64,000 nt of DNA from Casuarina equisetifolia (lineage: Eukaryota; Streptophyta; Magnoliopsida; Fagales; Casuarinaceae): the NCBI GenBank assembly GCA_028551475.1, contig CM052356.1, positions 11,311,884-11,375,883 on the forward strand, read 5' to 3'. The translations under genes and the position numbers were made by a program. Shown one piece after another: positions 38,015 to 48,736 of the stretch (its first letter is position 1; each line of letters starts with the position of its first letter). The notes under the pieces are model-generated. The model was not told where the DNA came from and made no database searches. It worked only from the letters and a program-made list of their open reading frames with translations.

Positions 38015-38705
38015 TGAAGGGAAAAACGACGTATAAAGTTTCCCACTTTGATTGAACCTATGAGGAAATACTAAAACACCAACAATGTATTTGAATCACA
38101 AGTAAAATAAACAAATTACAATCAACACAAAAGAATTTCTACGTGAAAAAACTCCTCCAATATGAAGGATAAAAAAACCATGGGACCGATCACGGAGTCC
38201 ACCCAAATCTCCACTATATCAATCGTTAGGTTACAACCCAATCAAGTCCTTAACAATAGCAACAGGACTAAGATTCACTGATTTAACAATAATAGAATCA
38301 CCAATAAATAGTGAAGAAACAAGTTGTAAACAACAACTTAACCAAGAAAAAGTTGGAGAAATATCACCCAGATTTTCGACCACAATTTGCTAACTTCAAG
38401 AGCTTCAAACGACGATCCAACCGTTCACAATGAAGAACACCCAATCCCAAACCTGCTGACAAAAATTCAGCTCAATCGGACCACAGATCAACCTTGATCA
38501 GACGTTTGATCAACTGCTGCGCAGGGCCTCTAATTCCTGCGAAATTCTGCTCTTTTATTTTCTCTCACTCTTTTTTTCTCTTGACGGCCACTCACCTCTT
38601 CTCTTAAAGAAAAAACCCTATATTTTTCCTTTTAAACCTTAGGGCCACATTACCCTAATTGGACCCAATAATAAGTCCCCGAATATGGGCTGGACCAACC
38701 CAACA
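38015..38705 (-). repeat. 5' LTR of copia B
   Basis: 691 bp, pairs with 33199-33890. Transcription of the element would start here and run toward lower coordinates. Confidence 0.95.
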
Positions 38706-41700
38706 CAAAGTTCATCACCAAGACCAATTAACAAGGAGGCATCCATCAGCTCTCCAATCTTACACATCAAGATTGAAAAATCCAAGATCTTACAAGTCGT
38801 GGCTAGATCCTTAACTTTAGTAATGATAAAATCATTATGCAAATGCAAAAGCACAAGACTTTTGCATAGCTTTGGGCAACTCTTAGGGCTTAATATCAAT
38901 CTTAAAATTTAACTCATATCTTTTGCACTCTACCTACAACTCTAAGCCACCACAAAAGGCCACTAAATGGTGATTGAATGGTGACTAAATTTCTCCATGA
39001 AATTGATTTCATCATCAATCAACTCACCACAACTAAAGAACCCGTGTCCGACAATGAGTACATAACTCATATTTTTCATAGGTTAGGTCCTTTCTATGCC
39101 CCTCTCATGACTTCCATCTTTGTTCACTCTAGGATGAAGACTTTAACCCGAGATGACATCTACAACCTATTTTTTTACCCATGAGGTGCAATAGGAGTAT
39201 TCTAAATAAACCACCTTAATGACAATTTTCAACACCAACCGCCAAGCTGTAGCAACACCCTTTCCAAACAACAACCCTTATAGCTAACTTATTCCTTCTA
39301 GTCATCCCAAACGAACACCATTAGCGCCATTCTAGGCTTCAATAGGTGCATATATTCTAGAAAGATGCATCACACTTGTCACACGCCATATTTGCAAGAA
39401 AACTAACCACCATATATGACACTATAGGTTTAGGTGTATTATCTTTACTTTTTTAGCCAACAATACCATAAGAGGAACAACACAACCCCTAAATACTAAA
39501 TCAAATCCTCAAGGCTCACAAACAATACAAACAACATAATTTTAGGCCCCAATAAACATTGAATGGTTCCCTAATTCATGAGCCATAAATCATATATCTC
39601 TAGATACTTATGGCCTTGAAAATCTAATAAACTACAATGGCAACAATAAGGTCATTGTGGGTAATGGAATGGACCTAAAGAAAATTACTACTTGTTTCAA
39701 AAATTTACCAAAGATAATAATTATGCCTTCTTATTTTACCTTGATTTTTGTGCAATACAAAGCCTCCATTCGAGAAAATCTTTTTAACGACATAACTTAA
39801 TCAAGGACTATGTTGTTTAAAGAACATTCAACAATCACTCATGGCATTTATTATTATAACATATTTAGAAAATTGGCATCATTGATTAGGCCATAGCAAT
39901 TATCCCAATGTCATAAGATTTTTGAATTCAATGACAATTCCTTTTAAGAAAAATATTCCTACTTCTTGCAGTAAGTGTCAAATTAGCAAAAGTAAATGGC
40001 AACCCCATGGATTCACAAACAATATCATTACAACCATTTGGATTTTATTCACTTTGATATTTGGAGTCCTACCACAATTACACCATATCAAGGAAATTGT
40101 TACTATATTTGCTTCATTTATACTATTCCAAATTTACATGGCTATATCTTATGAAATCATTAGGTGATTTCCTCAATATTTTTAAAGACTTCCATACACC
40201 TATCAAAAATCAACTCCAAACAAAAATAAGAAATATTTAATGTGATGGAGCTATAGAATTTACATCACAATCTTTCCAAAACTATTTGTCTAAACTAGGC
40301 ATATACAACAAATATCAAGCTCGTATGCACCATTATAAAACAAATCTACAAAAAGAAAATATAGACATATCACAAAATCCCAACTTGGTATGTTGCACAA
40401 TGCATGTGTACCCTTGATATATTGGGATTTGGCTTTTGAAACATTTACTCATATAATAAATAGAATCTCAAGACTAGTCATTGACAACGTATCTCTATAG
40501 GAAAAACTATTTAAATAATCACTCTTAATTTCCCATCTAAGAATATTTAGGTGTCTTGTATATCCATATTTATGACCTCTAAACAAAAACAAATTACCTC
40601 AACAATACACTTCATGCATTTTCTAGGATACCCTGCAAACTACAAAGGATATCAATGTTTATGTATAAAAATAAATAAATTCTACATCGTTGTCAATGCC
40701 TTTTTTTATGAACATCAATTTTCATATCATCAAATTTATCCAACATACAACAAATGTGATACAAATACAAAAACAAGCATTTTATTATCCAACTTTGTGT
40801 CATCTACATCACAAGATCTATACACAAGTCAATAATTACAAACTTTTGATGAACCATCTTTACTAGAAAATATATCTAAGCAAACTATTAATGAAAATAA
40901 TACAACATCAAATACTTTAGAACAAAATGAGTCACAACATCCAATGGTTACTAGACTCGAGGATAAAGCTATTTACAAATGTACAATAATGTGGAAACAC
41001 ACTTATGCCTCAACCACATTTACAAATTCATATACAAAACCATTAAGCTTTACAAAAGCTTTAAAAGATCTAAATTGGAGAAAATCAACAATAGAAGAAC
41101 ATTCTACTCTACTAAAAAATAAAACTTGGGAATTAATATCCTTTCCAAAAAATATTACATCCATTGGATGCAAACGAGTTAAAAAAATAAAATTGAAATC
41201 TAATGGCTCCTTAGAACGCTACAAACAAGACTCATGGATAAGGGGCTTCATCAACGACTAGGAATTGATAATAATAAAACTTTCAATTATGTATCTAAAC
41301 ATGTTACAATACACACAATTATTGATCTTGTATATACAAAAAGCTGAATTATCAAACAATTAGATGTCAAAAATGTCTTTCTTCATGGTTTTCTTAATGA
41401 AGAAATTTATATACATCAACCACAAGGGTTTACATGTGTCATCTCAAATGTCTCTCTATGGTCTTAAACAAGCTCCAAGATCATGGAATTTTACTAAGTC
41501 AATTCCTTGAAAAACTTGGCTTCCAAACGTCTAAAGTGAATTCCTCCCTTTTTATGTTAAATCCAAATTTTAATTTTAATTTACATAGATGATAAAATCT
41601 TTATAGGAAGTGCCAACACTCCTATTAATAAAATACTTACACAACTCCAAAATAAGTTTGATATTAAAGACTTAGGGCATTTACATTATTTTCTTGGAAT

Positions 41701-42536
41701 TGAAGTCCTCACTTAACCCAATGAACTTTTGCTACATTAAGAAAAAATTTGCACTCAAAATACTCCATCATGCCAAAATGGAGAATGCTCATGGTGTCTC
41801 TACTCCTTACACAATAATTACTACTCCATCTATAAATGACAAAAATCATTATTCTAATCTTGCATAATACCGTAGTATTGTTGGTTTCCTACATTATATT
41901 ATAATAACAAAACCTAATATTCTTATACTATTAACACAACATGTCAATTTATGCATGTCCCAATGACAACACATTAGACATATGTTAAACATATATTACG
42001 ATTCTTTGTTAACACTTCAAAATATGGCATACATATAACAAAAAGCCTAATAACTACAATCAATGCATATTCCAAGCAAGTTGGATAGGTGATCAAGATG
42101 ATCACAAGTTAACAAATGGTTTTTGTATTTTCCTTGAAAACAATATTATCTCATGGAGTTCAAAGAAACAAAAGACCCTCACTTAATCCAGTGCAAAAGT
42201 AGAATTCAAAAGTCTCGTAGATACAATAGCTAAAATCATTTAGATTCAAGCACTTCTATAAGACCTTCACATACAACTACAAAGCCCACCACTACCATGG
42301 TGCGACAATCTCTTTGCTCTCTATCTCTCCTCCAATTCAATTTTTCATGCCAAAACAAAACATTTCGAGATAGATTTCCATTTCATTCTTAAATGCATCA
42401 AGGCTAAACAATTAAGCATCCATTTTATCTCCTCAATTGATCAAACGGTAAATATCCTCACCAAGGGACTAGCCTTCTCCAAGTTCAAGCTATTACAAGA
42501 CAAGCTTATTATTCATACTGATCCATCAGCTTAGAA

Positions 42537-42734
42537 TGAAGTCAACAATATTTGGATTCAAAGGTTTTCCATATCTTGTTCATCGACTAGAATCCAAGAA
42601 CAAATATTTTTCCTAATTGTATAATTTATGATATCTTGTAGCTTATCTATATAAAGGTACTAAAAAGGCATTGTAAAATATGTACATAGAATAAAGGTTA
42701 TATTGAATTCTTGAACCTACCTTTATATTCTAAC
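42537..42734 (+). repeat. 3' LTR of copia A
   Basis: Begins TGAAGTCAACAATATTTGG and ends near TATTCTAAC. It matches the left LTR. The last few bases are uncertain. Confidence 0.8.
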
Positions 42735-43186
42735 TCTTGTCTTTTCCTATTTTTATGCTCATGTTCCTATACTCTCATACTAGGTTAGAAATTGGACAAA
42801 AGCAACAGTTGAGGAAAGATTGAAAACTTTGAAACAGAGTTTTATTGATTTTATAAGTTCCATTATCAACCAAATGCAACAGCCAAATATATACAGAAAC
42901 TTCACACAACTTTACACATATTTTCTATCAGCATTTATATAATCTATCCGGTCTACAAGCCGGCGGCATTAAAGTTCAGCGGATAGAATCTACAATCTAC
43001 AACCACTATCAGATTACTTCCCAACAGCATACGTGAAAAGACTGAGGTAGAGAGATCATTTCTAACAAAGAGCATGGAAAATTAAGAAAATGATAACAAC
43101 TTGTTGACACGTCAAATCAAGCCAATGAAAAAATCAGAAAGGCGTGTAAATCAGGATTCATCAAGTCAAACCAGGATGAAGGAAGC

Positions 43187-43639
43187 TTGCGACTAAAGAC
43201 TATAAAGAGCATGGGCATTGCAACTAGGTTGGATATGCCAGGAAATGATTCCAATTCTTTGGGTAAGCGTAAGAATTATGGGCTTAGAATCCGGTTGCTT
43301 AAGTACAAGGGTTCTTGCAATTTCGGGAAAGACAAGTTGGTCGAAGGAAAGCTCGGGGAAACTTTAGCACGGTTAGCTTCAACAGATACTATTGTAGCAG
43401 AAAAGAAAGCATGCTTGGACCTCTACTTAAAGCGAGGTTCAGAACGGCGTTACTTTTACTTGGCTCGTTGGGCTACTAAGCGAGAACATGACCTTTATAC
43501 ATCTATCACGCTCACTCCCTCTACCCACCCTGAGAACTCATACGCACCTAACGACAAAAGTATTAATAAAAAGGCCTGTCAACAAGTACCACATCCATTT
43601 GGTGAGCAGCATTGCAGGTCTAATAAGTTTCCTACATAG
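43187..43639 (+). CDS. Unrecognised 150-residue open frame
   Basis: A basic, Ser- and Lys-rich product with no signal peptide or membrane segment. The stretch YFYLARWATKREHDL faintly recalls the ARxREKxTRDL segment before LINE reverse transcriptase, but the rest gives no support. It could be a chance frame in moderately GC-rich leader DNA, or a remnant exon. It lies about 440 bases upstream of the RGL2 start on the same strand. Confidence 0.2.
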   Translation: MRLKTIKSMGIATRLDMPGNDSNSLGKRKNYGLRIRLLKYKGSCNFGKDKLVEGKLGETLARLASTDTIVAEKKACLDLYLKRGSERRYFYLARWATKREHDLYTSITLTPSTHPENSYAPNDKSINKKACQQVPHPFGEQHCRSNKFPT

Positions 43640-43862
43640 TATCCCGAATACTGTACTATAAATTGACCTAATGGTGAATAACAAATAACTAGGCATGGCC
43701 ATATTAGGCCCTAAGATTCAGTACAAGTATCTCCCACCTAATTAATGATTTGAAGTGCATGGACCATTGTACATGGCGTCTCTTGCACGTCTGGGCATCA
43801 GTGGCAATCCGGCAATGTCTTTCTCTCCAGTTCAAGCAAACCTACCTGAACACACTTTTGGG

Positions 43863-43870
43863 TGTATAAA
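43863..43870 (+). promoter_or_regulatory. Probable TATA box of RGL2
   Basis: GTATAAAA lies about 210 bases before the start codon at 44076, in a less AT-rich context where it stands out. Transcription would begin near 43895 with a leader of roughly 180 bases. Confidence 0.5.
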
Positions 43871-44075
43871 ACCTTTACGATATATGTCCAGAGTGCAGAG
43901 TTACAACACAGATGAACGGGATTTTTCTTGTCAACACATAAAGTCGCTGTTGGCAAAATCTAGCTCTTGATAATATTACTATCGTTCAGGATTTCAATCT
44001 GCCTCAGAACCCAAATTGACATCTTTTTCTCTGCAAAAAGAGAAACAAAGAAGGCCCAGGAAGGCAACCCACACC

Positions 44076-47000
44076 ATGTCTGCGGGGGTTCATCTGCAAA
44101 TTGAGGACAGTCATGTAAGTGATCTTTTTCTTTTTTGTAGGCGTCAAACAAATCCACTGCAAGCACGAAGTATACAAGAAATTTCCAAATAGTAACGGAT
44201 GATGACCCATTGCTGCAGGTGGTAATGGATAATGGCATGCTCCAGGTGACATTATCAAATCCTGACGGAATTGTTACTGGAATAAAGTACAACGGCATTG
44301 ACAATTTGCTTGAAGTTCTTAATGAGGAGTTCAACAGAGGGTAAACAACCTTAAAACTGAACATCTTTTGTATTTGTCGTTTTTTCTTTTCTGGGCGGGG
44401 AGGGGGCGTGGTGGTTTTGCTACTATTCATTGTTAAATGAACATCAGCGACGTTTTAGATGATATGTGATTCATACTTGATTACAAATTGAATGAAATAT
44501 GTAGGTACTGGGACCTTGTCTGGAGTGAAGCTGGAAGTACAGGAACAACGGGCATATCCGATAGGTGAGTTAAAACAACTTAACAACCTTGGACCCGCCT
44601 AGAGATAAAGCAAAACGCCTCTAATTTTGCCTTCAGTTTTTCCTGTTCAATATCTGCCCTTGGGGTTTTCAGATATATACCTAGATCTCAAATCCTCTTT
44701 GCATGCACCAAGTTAATATCGTCATGGACTTTGTTTTTTATCAAAAATGATTACCACGCAGGATTCAGGGAACAAGTTTAAAGGTCATAGTCGAAAGTGA
44801 GGAACAAGTAGAGATCTCGTTCACAAGGCCATGGGATCTCTCGCTTCAAGGGCAGAACGTGCCCTTGAATATCGACAGAAGGTACCCGATTTATTGAATC
44901 TTACACACTACAACTCTATGCTACACTTAACGCGGACTTTGTCAAGAAATAACATTGATGCTGACAAAGGATGCTTCAGGTTTATAATGCTACGTGACTC
45001 CCCGGGTTTCTACACCTACGCCATCTACGAGCACTTGAAGGAATGGCCTCCTTTCAACCTCCCACAGACCAGAATTGTGTTCCAACTCAGAAAAGACAAG
45101 TACTCAGTTTTACCTCTATAGTCTTCTACGTGTTCGCTTTTAGAGACGACACATTTGACTTAAGCGAAATTAAACCGTATCCTTCTATTTCTTTTTCTTT
45201 TTTTTAACTGAAAAATTCTTATTTTCTGTGGCGTGAAAAAGCAAACCAAGTATGATTACATACTCGTGGATCTGGATAACTCTATATAGGTTATCCATTA
45301 ACAAGCATGATGTCGATGCTTGTTGTTTGTTTGGCTTGATAGAAAAAGACCTTCGAAGAGAAGGCCCTTGATCACATTAATTCCTTTATTGTTATTATCA
45401 TTATTCTGGTGAACACATAGGTTTCACTACATGGCAATGGCGGACAACAGGCAGAGATACATGCCTCTTCCAGACGACCGGTTGCCCGGAAGAGGCGAAG
45501 AGCTGGCCACCCCAGAAGCAGTCCTGCTTGTCAATCCTATTGAGCCGGAGTTCAAGGGGGAGGTCCTTTTGTCTTTCCACTCATTTCATCTTAATGCCGT
45601 CATTTTTCTTTTTTTCTTGTTTTTTTTTTTTTGTTTTTCTCGAGAATAGAGTTTATCATAAGACTAGTAATTTTCCTTGCATGTTTAGGTGGATGACAAA
45701 TATCAGTACTCTTGTGAGAACAAAGATCTCCGGGTTCATGGATGGATCTGCACCGACCCGCCCGTGGGATTCTGGCAAATCACCCCCAGTAGTGAGTTTC
45801 GATCGGGCGGACCCGTCAAACAGAACCTTACCTCCCATGTTGGTCCCATCACCCTTGCTGTAAGTAACAACACCCACAGAAGCAGATGCAATGGCTGCGA
45901 TCCCTCATCATCTCAATTAATGTTAACCTGAACTCAACGTTGCAACCAGATGTTTCTCAGCGCCCACTATGCAGGAGACGATCTTGTGCTGAAACTGAAA
46001 CCAGATGAGCCATGGAAGAAAGTCTTTGGCCCAGTCTTTCTCTACCTTAATTCCGTTTCTGACGGAGAAGATCCATTTTGGCTTTGGCAGGATGCTAAAA
46101 ATCGTGTCAGTGATCTGAAATTGACAGTTACCAACCCTAAACTTTTGACGTATCCGCTCTAAATTAAATCTTGAACTGTTCTTCAGATGATGATTGAAGT
46201 TGAAAGCTGGCCCTACGATTTTCCGGCGTCTGAGGATTTCCCATCATCCGATCAAAGGGGCAATGTTTCGGGTAGACTGCAAGTCCGAGACAGGTATATG
46301 TATCTCTAATTCAATATGCAAGAATATCTCCAGCTGCATTGTTCATCTCTTATTTGGGCACATGGGAAACTCAAAATTTGTAACTGCCCTTGCCCAGATA
46401 TGTAAACGATGAGAGCATTTCTGCTAACTGCGCTTATGTGGGCTTGGCGCCTCTTGGAGACGTTGGATCCTGGCAAACAGAATGCAAGGTTGGTTTTATT
46501 TTTATTTTTATTTTTATTCATACACTAAGTATTGTATTTGGAACTGAGAAGTCTCAAACCTTATTAGTTTATTACTGAACTAATAAGTGAACAACTACAG
46601 TCAATTTGGTGTAACAAAATAACATATAATATTTTTTATATTATTTTAATATTTATCATCCACATCGTCGTTTACCCATGGTTTGTATGAAACTTCAACA
46701 CTTTAATTAGTCATCCTAACGACAAAAATTGTCTCCATTGACCACGGTTACCCATGATGTGTCTATCCTCAGGGTTATCAATTTTGGACGAGAACAGACA
46801 CAGATGGTCACTTCCGAATCAACAATATAACAAGCGGGGATTATAATCTTTATGCGTGGGTTCCTGGTGTTATTGGTGATTATAAGTACGAGGTTGTGAT
46901 TACCGTAACCGCAGGTCCTGTCCTTAATTTTAGTGACTTTTATGTAAGTTATCTTTTTGTTTATTCATCAAAATTTTGCTCCACTAACATGTGAAAGAAC

Positions 47001-48192
47001 AGGTGGTAATATTGATGTGGGGGATTTGGTATTTGAGCCCCCAAGGGACGGCCCCACATTATGGGAAATAGGCATTCCTGATCGCTCTGCTGCTGAATTT
47101 TTCATTCCCGATCCTAGTCCAAAATATATTAACAAACTTTATGTGAATCATCCTGACAGGTTAGCTACTCTCACTGCAATTTCTTTTGAAAAAAAAAAAA
47201 CATATTAGACAATAGAGTTTTATATTGAAGAGAAAAGGAATTATAATGAATTTATCTTTTCAATGAAGCCTTTGAAAAGAGATAAATCTATGTCTTTGAC
47301 ATGACATCAAAGCCAATCCTTTGCTAACGAAGGATGAGCAACTATGAGAAAATATTGAACATTAGTGTTCTCTATATCAAATAACAAAGGACTTGTAATA
47401 TGTCTTTTCTTTAGTAAGACATTTTGGAGAGAAACTAAACCTAAACCTAAACCTAAACCTAAACCTAAACCTAAACCTTTATCATAACTCTTCTCTAATT
47501 TTCATTTTTCTGATATTGGCAGATTTAGACAATATGGATTATGGGAAAGATATGCAGATTTATATCCTAACTCCGATTTGGTTTACACCGTTGGTGTTAG
47601 CGACTATCGGAAAGACTGGTTCTTCGCTCAGGTTACTAGGTACGGTTATTCGCAGATGAGTGCTGCCTTGCATAAAGATAAGCCCAAAATATATGTAGGT
47701 AACCAGATTTTGTTGGAGCAGGAAAACAAATGATGACACATATCAAGGAACGACATGGCAAATCAAGTTCAAACTTGACCAAGTCGACAGAGCCGGAGCC
47801 TACAAACTGCGACTGGCACTTGCAACAGCGCATGTTTCAGAATTGCAGGTCTATGTACTTTCATATTGTTTCTGAATTTCAGAACACGGCTGCTTTTACT
47901 CTTTGCTCGTAGATTTACACTGCGTTTTTTTTTTTTTTTTTTTTTTGCCTGGAAGGTTCGGGTAGACGATCCAGAAGCAGATCCCCCTTTGTTTTCAACA
48001 GGAGTAATTGGTCATGACAACACAATTGCAAGACATGGAATCCACGGACTCTACCGGCTTTACAACGTAGAAGTGCCAGGCAATTCCCTTCACGATGGGG
48101 ATAACACCATGTTCCTGACACAAACACAAAGCACGGGCCCGCTGCAGGGAATCATGTATGACTATATTCGTTTCGAAGGGCCTAGCTCCTGA
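44076..48192 (+). CDS. Rhamnogalacturonate lyase, polysaccharide lyase family 4 (RGL2)
   Basis: Fifteen exons: 44076-44114, 44219-44340, 44505-44564, 44762-44881, 44980-45099, 45421-45562, 45689-45859, 45950-46105, 46187-46293, 46398-46488, 46773-46914, 47003-47159, 47523-47639, 47722-47848, 47956-48192. They join in frame to 635 residues, and all introns are GT-AG. It opens [19 protein letters not shown], the common start of plant family members, so there is no signal peptide. The upstream frame reaches a stop with no earlier ATG. Lys205 and His251 correspond to Lys227 and His273 of RGL1. Domain order is the same as in RGL1: lyase beta-sandwich, fibronectin-like module, carbohydrate-binding-like C terminus ending [11 protein letters not shown]. 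All intron phases match RGL1; only exons 1, 8 and 15 differ in length. A 22-base T run (47925-47946) precedes the last acceptor. Confidence 0.93.
47435..47476 (+). repeat. Seven CTAAAC hexamers (telomere-like) in RGL2 intron 12
   Basis: A perfect array of seven 6-base units. It differs from the usual plant telomere unit CCCTAAA by one missing C per unit. RGL1 has no such array in the matching intron. Confidence 0.95.
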
Positions 48193-48267
48193 TAGAATCT
48201 GAAGAAATAAGCTGGCTTATATTGTGCTAAACCATCCAAAAACAAAAATAAAAAATAGTAATAATAA

Positions 48268-48297
48268 TAATGATGATGATGATGATGATGATGATAA
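48268..48297. repeat. Trinucleotide microsatellite (GAT/ATA) after RGL2
   Basis: About eight GAT or ATG units follow several AAT units, within the presumed 3' UTR of RGL2. Confidence 0.85.
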
Positions 48298-48336
48298 ATA
48301 TTATAATAAAAGAAAACATTGTACTGTGACGGATTA

Positions 48337-48690
48337 TGTTCTGGACCGGAACTATGCAAGAGATAGTGCGCACGTCGAACAACGGCCTGAGACCTGGTGT
48401 TAGGACCCTCAAGCACAAAATCCCCTAAAGGATTTGGACGGGAACGTCTCCGGCGACCGATTGTGGACACTCGATTCACACAGAGGATGAGAAAGGTTCA
48501 AACGGGAACCCAAACCGTTCATTCAACCTTCTAGACAAATCCCTTTCGCGATAGCGACGGGTTACAAAAGTACCTCCCGAAGCATCGGGTTACAACCGGG
48601 TTAACCTATTTACAACAAAAGGCCGAAGCCCATGGTGAAGTCCATAATACATAACCCATTAAATAGGTCCCAAAATACATACCCGTAACA
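48337..48690 (-). repeat. 3' LTR of chromodomain element
   Basis: 354 bp, nearly identical to 53179-53532. Confidence 0.97.
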
Positions 48691-48736
48691 TTCCCCTCCC
48701 CTTACAATGGCCTTGTCCTCAAGGCCACAATTTTCC

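Larger units (their letters stand above)
33199..38705 (-). mobile_element. Complete Ty1/copia element (B), nested in copia A gag
   Basis: 5507 bp with LTRs 33199-33890 and 38015-38705 (692 and 691 bp). Both begin TGAAGGGAAAAACG and end CCAACCCAACA in plus orientation. A 5-bp duplication CAAAG flanks it exactly (33194-33198 and 38706-38710). The minus-strand purine tract GGCTGGAGGGGGAGAAT abuts the 3' LTR (33891-33907). A methionine-tRNA-like primer word TGATATCAAAGC lies next to the 5' LTR. The coding strand is opposite to copia A. Confidence 0.97.
32749..42734 (+). mobile_element. Old Ty1/copia element (A), host of a nested insertion
   Basis: Two ~197-bp LTRs (32749-32945 and 42537-42734) share CAAAGGTTTTCCATATCTTG and GTACTAAAAAG.CATTGTAAAAT. 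A primer-site-like TTGATATCAAAGAGCC follows the left LTR. Gag starts near 33003 on the plus strand, is cut at 33198 by element B, and resumes at 38706 (gag core MVTKFLHEIDFIINQLTTTK near 38978). Integrase remains lie near 39,840-40,330. RT begins at 40944 (MVTRLEDKAIYKC, then W-KSTIEEHSTLLKNKTWEL), and RNase H runs to about 42,500. Dense stops make it long dead. I found no target-site duplication. Confidence 0.85.
42735..44075. other. Intergenic upstream region of RGL2
   Basis: Base composition is less AT-rich than in the retroelement area. A 150-codon plus-strand frame at 43187-43639 is the only long one. Its product (rich in Lys and Arg, LARWATKREHDLY near residue 91) matches nothing I can name, and no splice or neighbour context supports it. 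Confidence 0.45.

Noticed and set aside
43960..44430. 156-codon minus-strand frame
   Set aside because: It lies opposite RGL2 exons 1 and 2, whose frame, splice sites and paralogue agreement are convincing.
45528..45863. 111-codon plus-strand frame across RGL2 intron 6
   Set aside because: It runs through an intron and is out of frame with exon 7.
48227..48418. Frame with poly-Ile or poly-His runs after RGL2
   Set aside because: Produced by the trinucleotide microsatellite.
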